From: BOG-908 sp963795825
Lineage (GTDB): Bacteria; Pseudomonadota; Alphaproteobacteria; Acetobacterales; Acetobacteraceae
Direction of reading: 5' to 3'
Length of the DNA: 64,000 bases
Assembly: GCA_963795825.1 (NCBI GenBank)
Contig: CAWCIW010000005.1
Location: 868,001 to 932,000 of the forward strand
Of the stretch, positions 45,751 to 54,800 are shown piece after piece (the first letter of the stretch is position 1; each line of letters begins with the position of its first letter). The notes under the pieces were generated by a model. The model ran no database searches. It was not told the DNA's origin and saw nothing but the letters and a program-made list of their open reading frames with translations. Both the position numbers and the translations under genes were made by a program.

Positions 45751-46425
45751 TTACCGGCCCGTCGGCTCCTCCACCCGGCGAAGCGTCACCGTGGCGGTCA
45801 TCGACATGCGCGCAGCGTTGGACGCCATGTCGTCTTCCACAGGCAAGGCAGGCTTTTGCGGTCCCCCGGGTAGCGCGGCGCGCATGGCGAACGCGGGCGC
45901 GAACATGTCCCGCCCCGATGCGGGAGCGACGACGCCGAACTGCATCGCGTGCACCACCCAGATCCCCTCCGCCCCGCTCAGCGCCCGGGCTTCCGCGGAG
46001 GCACGGGCAAGAAGCGCGCGGCGGATCTCGCTCTCGGTCGCCTGCAGGATATCGGTCGGTATCGCCAGGTCGGCCGACGGGCCGGACAGGGTCAGCCCGG
46101 GCCGCGAGGCGCGATCGGCGCGCTCTTTCAAGGCATGGTTCTCCGTCTCCGATACCCGCACGCTGGCCGTCACGGTGATGGTCTCCACGCCGGTGGGCTG
46201 CGTCTCACGCCGCGCCGGGGAGAGCTGCCAGTCGGGCGCGTCCACAAAGGCGCGCAGCGCCTGCCGCATTTCGGACCGCAGCGCCGCCTCGCTGATACCG
46301 GGCTCCCGCTGGGCATGCACCCTGGCGGTGATGCGCACCGTGTCGTTGACGACCTGGCGCTCCTCGGTGAGTGAAAAGCCCAGCGTGTCCACCGGCGGCA
46401 CGTAAGCGAGTTGCGGGGCGGTCAT
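45751..46425 (-). CDS. SIMPL-domain (DUF541-like) protein
   Basis: A 224-residue protein with the alternating beta/alpha layout of SIMPL domains: VVNDTVRITARVHAQREPG, TITVTASVRVSETENHALKE, a helix ATESEIRRALLARASAEARA and a final strand SMTATVTLRRVEEP. No signal peptide is seen, which is unusual because most SIMPL proteins are exported. The ATG at 46425 has AGGAG eight bases upstream. Function in this family is poorly known. It lies 82 bp downstream of an HD-domain gene in the same direction. Assignment is by pattern only. Confidence 0.6.
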   Translation of the reverse strand: MTAPQLAYVPPVDTLGFSLTEERQVVNDTVRITARVHAQREPGISEAALRSEMRQALRAFVDAPDWQLSPARRETQPTGVETITVTASVRVSETENHALKERADRASRPGLTLSGPSADLAIPTDILQATESEIRRALLARASAEARALSGAEGIWVVHAMQFGVVAPASGRDMFAPAFAMRAALPGGPQKPALPVEDDMASNAARMSMTATVTLRRVEEPTGR

Positions 46426-46507
46426 GCCGGGATCTCCTGGTGCGGCGCCGTGCCGGGCGCGATGAAGCGGCGGGCGACCGCCCGGCCCGATACGGTTCCG
46501 GTGTCGT

Positions 46508-47104
46508 TCACGCGCCGTCCAGCGCCTGCAGGGCGCGGTGCAGATTGGCGCGCGCCGGCGCGTCGAACAACAGGTGGAACCGTTCGGTGAGGAACAGGCG
46601 CTCCCGGCTGGCCGCATCCCGCAGGAAGGCAGCACGGCCGTGGCGATACGCAGCCGCGCCGTGCACCGGCAGGTATTCGGCGGCGATCGCGGCCTCGTAG
46701 GCGTCGTAGATGGCCGGCGCCTGTCCGAGCACCGCCATATCAAGGTCGAGGAAGGTCGCCACATCGCGGCGGATATCGTTGGCGAGGTCGGGCGGCAGCG
46801 CGTGCCGCGCGGTCGCCAGCACCATCGTTTCGGCGAGTTGCAGGCAGGCGGTATCGGCCAGCCCCGTCATCTCTCCGCGCAGCAGGGCAGCACTCCTCGC
46901 CTCGTTGTCCGCGGCGGCCGGATCGTAGATCGCATCGTGGTACCAGATCGCGAGCTCCGCCGCGGCGCGGTGGGTGACCTGCCCGCCCAGCTCCGCCAGC
47001 CCGGCCAGCAGGGCGTCCACATGGGACTGGTCGTGGTAGTGCCGTTGCGGCTCGGCGTAGCGTTGCCGCAAGCCCTGTATGCGATCCGCCATGAGGGAGA
47101 ACAT
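46508..47104 (-). CDS. HD-domain metal-dependent phosphohydrolase-like protein
   Basis: A 198-residue protein of the small predicted HD family. The metal ligands are visible as RHYHDQSHVDALLAGL, IWYHDAIYDPAAADNE and FLDLDMAVLG, the His..His-Asp..Asp set. The helical remainder, including AEYLPVHGAAAYRHGRAAFL, fits the family. No nucleotide substrate has been established for this group as far as I know. The ATG is at 47104. It is followed by the SIMPL gene. Confidence 0.82.
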   Translation of the reverse strand: MFSLMADRIQGLRQRYAEPQRHYHDQSHVDALLAGLAELGGQVTHRAAAELAIWYHDAIYDPAAADNEARSAALLRGEMTGLADTACLQLAETMVLATARHALPPDLANDIRRDVATFLDLDMAVLGQAPAIYDAYEAAIAAEYLPVHGAAAYRHGRAAFLRDAASRERLFLTERFHLLFDAPARANLHRALQALDGA

Positions 47105-47299
47105 GCGAGGAGACTAGCTGGCGTGGCGCGAGTGCGGAAGTGACCCGCGCCACGATGTTGCAGGCCCCGCTGCGCAGCCTCGATTTTGGAACAACGCAAC
47201 GATTTGGCCACGTCCGAAGCACGCGTTCGGACAACTTGCAGCTTTTGAAAAGAAGCGATTTTTCGATCGCCGGCAGGCAGGCTGGGCGAGAAGTGTCAG

Positions 47300-47938
47300 T
47301 CACCCATGCCAGGGCGAGTGACGAATGACGCTGCAGAAATTCCCGCGATGGAAATGCGGATCCTTGTCGGCGATCACATCGGCCTTGACGTTGCCGAACG
47401 TCGTCTCCGGCTTGTGCCGTATGCCGTCGTAGAACGCCTGGATGATATCCTCCTTGAAGCTCGGCGGCCTGGGAAACGCCTGCACCACCGCCGCACGTTC
47501 GGTCTCCGGATACTGGCTGTAGGTGAGGCCAAGCACATCCATCTCCACGCCGGCCGTCACGAGTGCGATCACCGGATGCATGTGCTGCGGGATCCCCGGC
47601 GTGGTGTGCAACGCGATCGCGGCCCAGACCGTGTCGATGGCCGCCGGTGCGATCCCCTGCTGCCGCAGGAAATCCCGGGCGGCATTGGCGCCGTCCACTT
47701 CGAAGCGTTCGTTTGCGCTGCTATGGAGTTTCGTAAGCCCCATGTCGTGGAACATGGCGCCCGCATAGAGCAGCTCCGGATCGAATGTCAGGCCGCGTTG
47801 CGCGCCGGCGAGCGCGCCGAACAGATAGACCCGGCTCGAATGGTTGAACAGCAGCTCGGTCTCGGTGTCGCGGACGATCTGCGTCACCGCCCGGGCGAAC
47901 GCGCTGTCCGGTATCCTGATGCTGGTCTTCGTCGCCAT
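47300..47938 (-). CDS. HD-domain protein, cyanamide hydratase-like
   Basis: A 212-residue HD-fold protein. Metal ligands are in FNHSSRVYLFG, YAGAMFHDMGLT and AIALHTTPGIPQHMHP, and the region GVEMDVLGLTYSQYP follows. The arrangement matches the HD family that includes cyanamide hydratase. AGGA lies eight bases ahead of ATG 47938. The gene is divergent from a GlxA-type AraC regulator over a 93-bp gap, which suggests that regulator controls it. The true substrate is unknown; the cyanamide link is family resemblance only. Confidence 0.8.
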   Translation of the reverse strand: MATKTSIRIPDSAFARAVTQIVRDTETELLFNHSSRVYLFGALAGAQRGLTFDPELLYAGAMFHDMGLTKLHSSANERFEVDGANAARDFLRQQGIAPAAIDTVWAAIALHTTPGIPQHMHPVIALVTAGVEMDVLGLTYSQYPETERAAVVQAFPRPPSFKEDIIQAFYDGIRHKPETTFGNVKADVIADKDPHFHRGNFCSVIRHSPWHG

Positions 47939-47985
47939 GTGCGTATTCCTTTTCGGCCTGGCTGAACATAGACGGGGGCTGGGCC

Positions 47986-48018
47986 GTCCTGTATAGCCGT
48001 TACACGACGAATCAGGAC
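47986..48018. promoter_or_regulatory. possible operator between HD gene and AraC-type regulator
   Basis: GTCCTG and CAGGAC form a perfect 6-bp inverted repeat with arms 21 bp apart in the 93-bp divergent intergenic region. The spacing fits two AraC half-sites on neighbouring turns of the helix. Confidence 0.3.
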
Positions 48019-48031
48019 ATTTGGCTCGATC

Positions 48032-49009
48032 ATGGGACGCCCAGCCGCAATCAGGACGATCGGTATCCTCGCACTGCCCGGCGTGCAGTTGCTCGACGTG
48101 GCCGGCCCGCTCGACGTGTTCGCGGAGGCAAACGTGCAGCGCGGCCGCAAGGTCTACGAGATGATAATCATCGCCACCGCTTCCGGGCCGGTCACGAGCT
48201 CGTCGGGCATGCGTATCATCCCCGATATCGTCCCGCGGCCGTCCGCGCTCTCCGTGTTCGATACCCTGCTGGTCGCAGGGGCGCCGCATCTTGGCGACAC
48301 CCCGGCAAAGCCCGCCCTCGTCGCCTGGCTGCGCGGCTCGGCGCCGAAATGCCGGCGCTTCGGTTCGGTGTGCAGCGGCGCCATGCTCCTCGCCGAGACC
48401 GGCCTGCTGGACGGGCGGCGCATCACCACGCACTGGGCGGTGGCCGGGCGGCTGGGACGCCTGTTCCCGCGCGTGAAGCTCGAGATAGACGCGCTCCACG
48501 TGCGCGACGGCAAGGTTCGCACGGCCGCCGGCGTCACAGCCGGCCTAGACCTGGCACTTGCTTTGGTTGAGGAGGATCTGGGCCGTGACATCGCCAAGAA
48601 AGTCGCCTCCCAGCTCGTGATGTATTTCAAGCGCCCGGGCGGGCAGCTGCAGTTCAGCCGAAGCGGCGAAGCCAACCCGATGGGGCGCTCGGCCCTGCAG
48701 GACATCCAGCGATGGGTGATCGCCAATCCCGCCGAAGACGCCAGCACCGCTGCACTCGCCGCCCGCGCGCATCTCAGCTCCCGGCATTTCGTCAGGCTGT
48801 TCCAGCAAGAGATCGGCACAACGCCGGCGGCCTGGGTGGAACAGGTGCGCATCGCGGCGGCGCGCAACGGGTTGGAAGCCGGCGGCCGGCCGAAACAGGT
48901 TGGCGCCAGCTGTGGCTACGGCGATGTCGATACGTTCCGCCGCGTGTTCCAGCGCCTTGTCGGCGTGACACCGTCGGAGTATCGGCGACGATATGAAATC
49001 GTGGGTTAA
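48032..49009 (+). CDS. GlxA-family AraC-type transcriptional regulator
   Basis: A 325-residue regulator with an N-terminal DJ-1/PfpI-like domain (TIGILALPGVQLLDVAGPLDVF; the nucleophile-elbow equivalent is FGSVCSGAMLLAE) and a C-terminal AraC DNA-binding domain (AALAARAHLSSRHFVRLFQQ and GYGDVDTFRRVFQRLVGVTP). Proteins of this type usually activate catabolic genes for nitrogenous compounds. It is divergent from the cyanamide hydratase-like HD gene, its likely target. The start is ATG 48032. Its stop lies 6 bp before a palindromic element. Confidence 0.92.
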   Translation: MGRPAAIRTIGILALPGVQLLDVAGPLDVFAEANVQRGRKVYEMIIIATASGPVTSSSGMRIIPDIVPRPSALSVFDTLLVAGAPHLGDTPAKPALVAWLRGSAPKCRRFGSVCSGAMLLAETGLLDGRRITTHWAVAGRLGRLFPRVKLEIDALHVRDGKVRTAAGVTAGLDLALALVEEDLGRDIAKKVASQLVMYFKRPGGQLQFSRSGEANPMGRSALQDIQRWVIANPAEDASTAALAARAHLSSRHFVRLFQQEIGTTPAAWVEQVRIAAARNGLEAGGRPKQVGASCGYGDVDTFRRVFQRLVGVTPSEYRRRYEIVG

Positions 49010-49015
49010 GGCATA

Positions 49016-49196
49016 GCAAGCAAGCAGTCCTTTTTTGAAAAAAAGGACCAAAAAACTTTTATCTCCCCGCCTGCACGACGGCATACAAACTATCTGCAAA
49101 TACCGATGCCTGCAGACATAGCGCAGGCCACCGTGCAGGCGTCGGAGCAAAAGCTTTTTGCTTCTTTTTCTCGAAAAAGAAGGCCTTGCTTCCTTC
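49016..49196. repeat. palindromic element copy 12 (A left, B right), convergent genes
   Basis: It occupies the whole gap between the convergent glxA-type and poxB genes, starting 6 bp after one stop and ending on the base before the other. The left hairpin is the TTTTTTGAAAAAAA variant of A and the right one is B. The centre is reversed (CTGCAAATACCGATGCCTGCAG). Confidence 0.93.
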
Positions 49197-50940
49197 CTAC
49201 CGAAACAACCCGGAAAGCGTGTTAGTCCGCGCAAGATCGATCAGCTCGTTCCCGCGACCGTTCATCACCGCCTTGGCGGCCCAAAGCGAAAATCCACCCA
49301 TCTCCTTCAGCGTGATCTTCGGCGGCATCGCCAGCTCCGCGCGGTTCGTCACCACATCCACCAAGGCCGGACCAGGATGGGCGAACGCCTTGCGCAGCGC
49401 AGGCGCCAGATCGGCAGGGTCCTCCACGCGCGACGCGTGCGCCCCCATCGCCCGCGCCATCGCCGCGAAATCCGGATTGTGCAGCGCCACGCCGGTCTCG
49501 AGATACCCGGTGGCCTTCATTTCCAGTTCCACGAAGCCGAGCGCACCGTTGTTGAAGATCACGATCTTCACAGGCAGGTCGAGCTGCATCAGGGAGATGA
49601 AATCGCCCATCAGCATGGTGAATCCGCCGTCGCCGGACAGCGAAATCACCTGGCGCTGCGGCGCGGTCGCCTGGGCGCCGATCGCCTGCGGCATCGCGTT
49701 CGCCATCGAGCCATGCACCAGCGAGCCGAGCAGGCGGCGCTTGCCGTTCATCCTCAGGTAGCGCGCGGCCCAGACGGTGGGCGTGCCGACGTCGAAGGTG
49801 AAAACCGCATCGTCGCTTGCCAGGTCGCTGATCGTTTTCGCGACGAATTGCGGATGGATCGGCGTGTGGCCCGCCTCGCCGCTCGCCTGCTCGTCCAGCC
49901 CCTCGCGGGCCTTGGCGTAGTTGGCCAGGCTGGTGTCCAGATGCGTGCGGTCGGCTCCTGGCGGCCAGGCGCGGCAGCAGCGCGGCGATCGTGGCGCCGA
50001 CATCCCCAACCAGGCCGAGCTCGAGCTTGCAGCGGCGGCCCAGGTTTTCCGGCCGCAAATCCACCTGCGCGATCCTGGCGTCCGTAGGGAAGAACTGCCT
50101 GTAGGGGAAATCCGTCCCGAGCATCAGCAGCGTGTCGCAATCCATCATGGCCTGGTAGCCGGACGAGAAGCCGATCAGTCCGGTCATGCCCACATCGTAG
50201 GGGTTGTCCCATTCGACGTGCTCCTTGCCGCCGAGCGCATGCACGATCGGGCTTTTCAGCGCCTCGGCCAGTCCCATGAGCTCGGCATGCGAACCGGCGC
50301 AGCCGCGGCCGCACAGCAGGGTCACCTTCTTGCCCGCGTCCAGCAGGCCGGCCAGCGCATCGAGCTGCGCGTCCGGCGGCCGGGAGACAGGGGCTGCGGG
50401 TAGCAGCCCAGCCGCTGGCGAGGCTTCGTCGGGTGCGGCCAGCATCGCCACGTCACCCGGGATGACCAGCACCGCCACGCCGCGCTGGCCCACGGCCGCG
50501 CGTATCGCGCTGTCGAGCATGCGCGGCATCTGGTCCGCCGAGGTGACGATCTCGCAGAAATGGCTGCATTCCTTGAACAGGAACTGCGGGTGCGTCTCCT
50601 GGAAATAGCCGGAGCCGATCTCGGCCGAGGGGATCTGCGCCGCGATCGCCAGCACCGGAACGCGGGTGCGGTGGGCGTCGAACAGGCCATTGATCAGATG
50701 CAGGTTGCCCGGCCCGCACGACCCGGCGCAGACGGCGAGCTTGCCGGTGACCTGCGCCTCGCCGCAGGCGGCGAAGGCCGCGGCCTCCTCGTGCCGCAGC
50801 GGCACCCAGGCGATGGCGCCGTCCCGCTGCATCGCATCCGTGATGGCGTTCAGGCTGTCGCCCACCACGCCGTAGATCCGCTCCACCTCGGCGTTCTTCA
50901 GTGTGGCCACGATGAGGTCGGCGATCGTTCCGTGTTTCAT
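49197..50940 (-). CDS. poxB: pyruvate dehydrogenase (quinone)/pyruvate oxidase, ThDP-dependent, one frame break
   Basis: A thiamine-diphosphate enzyme that decarboxylates pyruvate to acetate and passes electrons to quinone via FAD at the membrane. The N-terminal domain is very close to E. coli PoxB (RIYGVVGDSLNAITDAM, RHEEAAAFAA, VCAGSCGPGNLHLINGLFD, EIGSGYFQETHPQ). The C-terminal ThDP site is GDGGFTMLMGDF with NNGALGFVELE. One base shift at about 49967 separates the domains, between LLPRLAAR and LDTSLANYAKAREG. Total length, about 581 codons, is normal. The start is ATG 50940; the open frame continuing upstream belongs to the aldolase. Confidence 0.9.
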
Positions 50941-51059
50941 GGCGGCTCCATCTGCAGGGGATCTGGCTCGTAATAGATGAAACAAACGCGGCAGCGTCGG
51001 GTTGGGTCCCGGCCGGACAGCCCGATGTCCACCGCTTGCTTCGGCGCGCTCTCCCCCGG

Positions 51060-51711
51060 CTAACCCTGGCCGTACCGAGCGGAACTGCTCCACCGTCTCG
51101 GCCAACTGGGCCGCCGACAGCGGGGCGGCACCGCCCAGCAGCAGCGCGCCGTATGTCAGCGCCGCCTGTTCCTCCACCTCCTCGGCCACGGCCAGCGCCT
51201 CGCGCCAGTTGCGGCCGACCGCGATCTGTCCGTGATTGGCCAGCAGGCAGGCCCAGCCGGTCCCCATCGCATCCACCGCGTGCCGCGCCAGGGCCTCGGT
51301 GCCGAAAGCGGCGAACGGCGCGATCTCGATGCGCGACGTGCGCGCCACCAGGACCATGTAGTGGATCGGCTCGATCGGCTTGCCGCAGCAGGCCAGTATG
51401 GTGGCGTGGCGGGAATGGCAGTGCACCACGGCGCCGGCATCCGGGCGGCTCTGCAGGATATGGTGGTGCATGCGGAATTCGGTGGACGGGCGCATGCCCC
51501 CGGCATCCGGCACGCAGGCCTCGCTCACGAATACGCAGGAGTCCGGCGTAAGCTCGTGCGGGACGATGCCGGAGGGCGTGACGATCATGCCGCCCGCAAC
51601 GCGTATCGACGCGTTGCCGGAAGTGCCGCGGTTCAGCCCGGATTCGTGCATACGGCGCATCACCGTCACCAGCGCGGCGCGCGCCTCGGCGGCATCTGTG
51701 AGCGGGCTCAT
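51060..51711 (-). CDS. class II aldolase/adducin family protein, probable frame break at 3' end
   Basis: A zinc-dependent aldolase of the fuculose-1-phosphate aldolase group, about 217 residues. It has NRGTSGNASIRV, TPSGIVPHEL, the zinc ligands in DAGAVVHCHSRHA, and LANHGQIAVGRNWREAL. As read, the frame runs on through the intergenic region into poxB. One base shift near 51075 would give EQFRSYGQG and the TAG at 51062-51060, a usual ending for this family, so I end it there. The start overlaps the PfkB stop as ATGA. With a sugar kinase directly upstream, it may cleave a phosphorylated sugar or sugar acid. Confidence 0.82.
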
Positions 51712-52667
51712 GCCGCCGCTCCCACCGTCGCGGCATAGGGCGTAAGCGCGGTCAGCGCGGCCTGCACCTGGTCAAAACCTTCGAGCTTGCCGAGGCTGCC
51801 CAGACCCTGCGCCACCAGCGCGGACGTGGCGGCGCCGAACCGGCAACTCGCATCGGCCGGCCAGCCGCGCGCCAGCCCGGCCACGAACCCGGCGCAAAAC
51901 GCGTCGCCGCAACTGCTGGTATCGACGACCTTGACCGCGAAGGCCGGTATCGTGCGCATCTGGCCGTCGGTGGCCAGCAGCACCCCTCGGGCGCCGAGCT
52001 TGATGATGCAGTTGCGCGCGCCGAGCGCCAGCAGCGCCTGGGCGGCCTGGGCCGGGTCGTCATGGCCGGTCAGGTGGCGCGCCTCGGCCAGGCTGGGCAT
52101 CACCCAATCCACATAGGGCAGGATCGCGGCCATCTCGGCGGCCGCGGCCGGGCCCGGCGAGATCAGGTCGCAGGTGATCACGGCGCCGCCGCCTTTTGCC
52201 GCCAGCAGCAGGCGCGTGCGGGCCTGCGCATCGATGCGCAGGCCGCCGACCGCGGCGTAGTGCACGAAGCGCGCCTGCCCGGCGGCCGCGATCGCCGCCT
52301 CGCCGATCTCGATGAACATGCTGGCGCCGGGGGCATGCAGCGTGGGGCGCCGGCCCTGGCTGTCGATCGGCAGGATGGTGGCCGAGGTGGGCAGGCCGGG
52401 CAGTTCCGCCAGCAGCGCGGTATCCACGCCGCGTTCGGCATAGACCATGCGCACGAAGCGGCCCATGCGGTCTGCGCCCAGGGCGGAGACCAGGGCCGCG
52501 CGCAGGCCCAGCGTTGCGGCCACCAGGATGAAGCCGCCGGCGGTGCCGGCCGGAACCACGTCGATGGCCTCGATCAGCACGCCCCGCTCGCCTGCCGGAA
52601 GCGCATCGATCGGCGCGCCCACGATGTCCAGCGTGGTCAGGCCTATGGCCAGAACGTCTGCCTGCAT
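51708..52667 (-). CDS. PfkB-family carbohydrate kinase
   Basis: A 319-residue ribokinase-fold kinase that phosphorylates a sugar or sugar acid with ATP. The N-terminal DVLAIGLTTLDIVGAPID, the GGFILVAATLGLRAALVSALG region and the C-terminal signature VVDTSSCGDAFCAGFVAGL with the catalytic Asp of GDAF are present. GGAG lies nine bases ahead of ATG 52667. It overlaps the class II aldolase gene by ATGA, a pairing typical of kinase/aldolase routes for uncommon sugars. The sugar is unknown. It is divergent from the aminotransferase gene across a palindromic element. Confidence 0.9.
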   Translation of the reverse strand: MQADVLAIGLTTLDIVGAPIDALPAGERGVLIEAIDVVPAGTAGGFILVAATLGLRAALVSALGADRMGRFVRMVYAERGVDTALLAELPGLPTSATILPIDSQGRRPTLHAPGASMFIEIGEAAIAAAGQARFVHYAAVGGLRIDAQARTRLLLAAKGGGAVITCDLISPGPAAAAEMAAILPYVDWVMPSLAEARHLTGHDDPAQAAQALLALGARNCIIKLGARGVLLATDGQMRTIPAFAVKVVDTSSCGDAFCAGFVAGLARGWPADASCRFGAATSALVAQGLGSLGKLEGFDQVQAALTALTPYAATVGAAA

Positions 52668-52721
52668 CTGCTTGCTCTCCTGTTGGAGGTTTCTGGCGCG
52701 GGTGGCTTGCTGGCGGCGAAT

Positions 52722-52860
52722 GAAGCAAGCAAGGCCTTCTTTTTCGAGAAAAAGAAGCAAAAAGCTTTTGCTCCGCTGTCGCGGCTTCATCCGGATACGG
52801 CGCGACAGCGGAGCAAAAGTTTTTGGGTCCCTTTTTTGCAAAGAGGGACTGCTTGCCTTG
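52722..52860. repeat. palindromic element copy 13 (B left, A-like right), divergent genes
   Basis: The left arm is B (AAGGCCTTCTTTTTCGAG with GAAGC). The right arm has a GGGTCCCTTTTTTGCAAAGAGGGAC hairpin, more A-like. The inner stems are CTCCGCTGTCGCG and CGCGACAGCGGAG, the B-type sequence. It is the only copy lying between the 5' ends of two genes. The 317-bp gap also holds the palindrome at 52953. Confidence 0.88.
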
Positions 52861-52952
52861 TTCTTTAGGGAAACGGCGGAGACGGCGTCATGACCGGGCG
52901 CGGGTTTGCGTGTAGCCGCCGTTTTCCGCTTGAATGACGGGCCGGCGAATGG

Positions 52953-52964
52953 TAGTCAAGACTA
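52953..52964. promoter_or_regulatory. small palindrome upstream of the aminotransferase
   Basis: TAGTC and GACTA are 5-bp inverted arms around AA. It lies 20 bp before ATG 52985 and overlaps the alternative start at 52949, which favours 52985 as the real start. Its use as an operator is a guess. Confidence 0.3.
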
Positions 52965-52984
52965 TCTTGATGCTCGAGGGCCAA

Positions 52985-54259
52985 ATGGAAGCTGACAAGG
53001 CGTTACGCGCGCGGGCCGGTAAGGTGATACCCGGCGGCATGTACGGGCATCAATCGGCGGTGCTGCTGCCGGACGGATATCCGCAATTCTTCACGCGCGG
53101 CTCGGGCGCCCATCTGTGGGACGCCAACGAGACGAAATACCTCGATTACATGTGCGCCTACGGCCCCAATCTGCTGGGCTACGGCCACAAGGCGATCGAC
53201 GACGCCTACATCGCACAGCTCCGCCTGGGCGACACGCTGACCGGCCCCTCGCCGGTGATGGTGGAGCTGGCCGAAGCGTTCGTGGCGATGATCGCGCATG
53301 CCGACTGGGCGATGTTCTGCAAGAACGGCACGGACGCCAATTCGATGGCGATGGTGATCGCGCGCGCCGCCACCGGCCGGCGCAAGATACTGATCGCGCA
53401 CGGCGCCTATCACGGCGCGGCACCCTGGTGCACGCCGATCAAGACCGGCACCCTGCCCGAGGACCGCGCGCACCAGATACGCTACGATTACAACGATGCC
53501 GGCCAGCCTGCAGGCCGCCGTGGCCGAGGCCGGCGACGACCTGGCCGGCATCTTCGCCACGCCCTTCAAGCACGACACGTTCACCGCCCAGCAGCTCGTC
53601 GATCCCGCCTATGCCCGCGCGGCCCGCGCCGCCTGCGACGCCACCGGCGCGCTGCTGATCGTCGACGACGTGCGCGGCGGCTTCCGCCTGTCGCGCGATT
53701 GCAGCTGGGCGCTGGCCGGCGTGCAGCCGGACCTTTCATCCTGGGGCAAGGTGATCGCCAACGGCCATCCGATCTCGTGCCTGCTCGGGCAACGACCGCG
53801 CCCGCGAAGCGGCTTCGCGCATCTACGCCACCGGCTCGTTCTGGTTTTCCGCCGCGGCGATGGCCGCCTCGCTGGTGACGCTGCAGGAACTGCGCGAGAC
53901 CGATTATCTCGAACACACCATCGATCTGGGCGAGGCGCTGCGCACCGGCCTGGCCGACGGGCGCGCAGGCACGACATCGATTTCCGCCAGACCGGGCCCG
54001 GCGCAGATGCCGCTGTTCCTGTTCGGTGACGATCCCGACGTGCGGCTGCGGCTATTGCTGGAGCGAGGCGATGCTGAAGCGCGCGGCATCTACATGCATC
54101 CGTGGCACAACATGTTCATCTGCGCGGCGATGACCGCCGAGCGACATAGCGATGACGATCGAGGCGGCAGACGGGGCCTTCGCCGATCTGAACGAGCGCC
54201 GCGCGAAGCTGGAGATGCCGCACCAGATCGCGCTGCTGCACTCCGTGACCGGGCACTGA
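52985..54259 (+). CDS. glutamate-1-semialdehyde aminotransferase-like class III PLP enzyme, at least four frame breaks
   Basis: A PLP-dependent class III aminotransferase resembling HemL-type enzymes. Segments in order are ARAGKVIPGGMYGHQSAVLL, YLDYMCAYGPNLLGYGHKAI, FCKNGTDANSMAMVIARAAT, HGAYHGAAPWC, LLIVDDVRGGFRLSRDCSWA (Asp for the PLP pyridine) and LSSWGKVIANGHPISCLLG (Schiff-base Lys). The tail MPHQIALLHSVTGH ends at the TGA at 54257. Frames change near 53500, 53790, 53985 and 54150. The early start MEADKALRARAG at 52985 has GAGGG just upstream. The substrate may be an amino sugar acid or semialdehyde. Breaks within conserved sequence may be sequencing errors. Confidence 0.75.
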
Positions 54260-54269
54260 GACGGCAACA

Positions 54270-54655
54270 TGACCGATGCCGCCGCGGCCGCCTCCCGTAA
54301 CGAGGGGCCGTGCGGCTGGATGTGGGATCGCTGCCGACGCTGCAGGATCTGGGCTTTACCGGCGGGCGCGACAGCTTCCGCCGGTTCTGCGCGCGCGCCT
54401 TTTCGCCCGGCGCGCCGCGTTTCCTGCGCACCGCAGGATGGCGCGCTGGTGGTGTTCCGCCACGCCGATCTGCGTGCCTGCAGCGCCGCACCGGAGGTGG
54501 GCAACCTGCCGCCCGCCTCGATTTCCGGCCGCCGCCATCGATGACATGCTGCACGGCGTATCGAGCCTCGGCACCAACATCGCAGGCCTGACCAGCAACT
54601 TAGTCGTCTACCGCTGAAACCGCCGCTGCACCGGCCGTTGCGCACGATGGCGTGA
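54270..54655 (+). pseudogene. cytochrome P450 N-terminal remnant
   Basis: Pieces of the first quarter of a cytochrome P450 occur in different frames: SLPTLQDLGFTGGRDSFRRF, APRFLRTAG, DGALVVFRHADLRACSAAPE with VGNLPPASISGR, and GVSSLGTNIAGLTSNLVVYR. Then comes PPLHRPLRTMA, which resembles the P450 NPPxHxxLR motif. The text stops at the TGA at 54653, and no I-helix, ExxR or heme-binding Cys region follows. It is therefore truncated as well as frame-shifted, unlike the other broken genes here. It begins 10 bp after the aminotransferase stop and may once have been part of that operon. Confidence 0.65.
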
Positions 54656-54747
54656 CGGTGACTTTGCCGTTACGAGGCGTATTTCTGGCGGGACGGCTAA
54701 AACGTTGTCGTAGTTGCGGGCTGTGCCGGCTGGGTGCGGAGGAGCAA

Positions 54748-54800
54748 GGCAGGAAGCAAGTAGTCCTTTTTCGAGAAAAAGGACTACTTGCTTCCTTGCC
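54748..54800. repeat. palindromic element copy 14: single type A hairpin, convergent
   Basis: A 24-bp near-perfect stem (GGCAGGAAGCAAGTAGTCC and its inverse) with a CGAG loop. The stop codon of the minus-strand MFS gene (TAG at 54784-54786) is inside the right half. Like copy 1 it is a lone arm between convergent genes. Confidence 0.9.
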
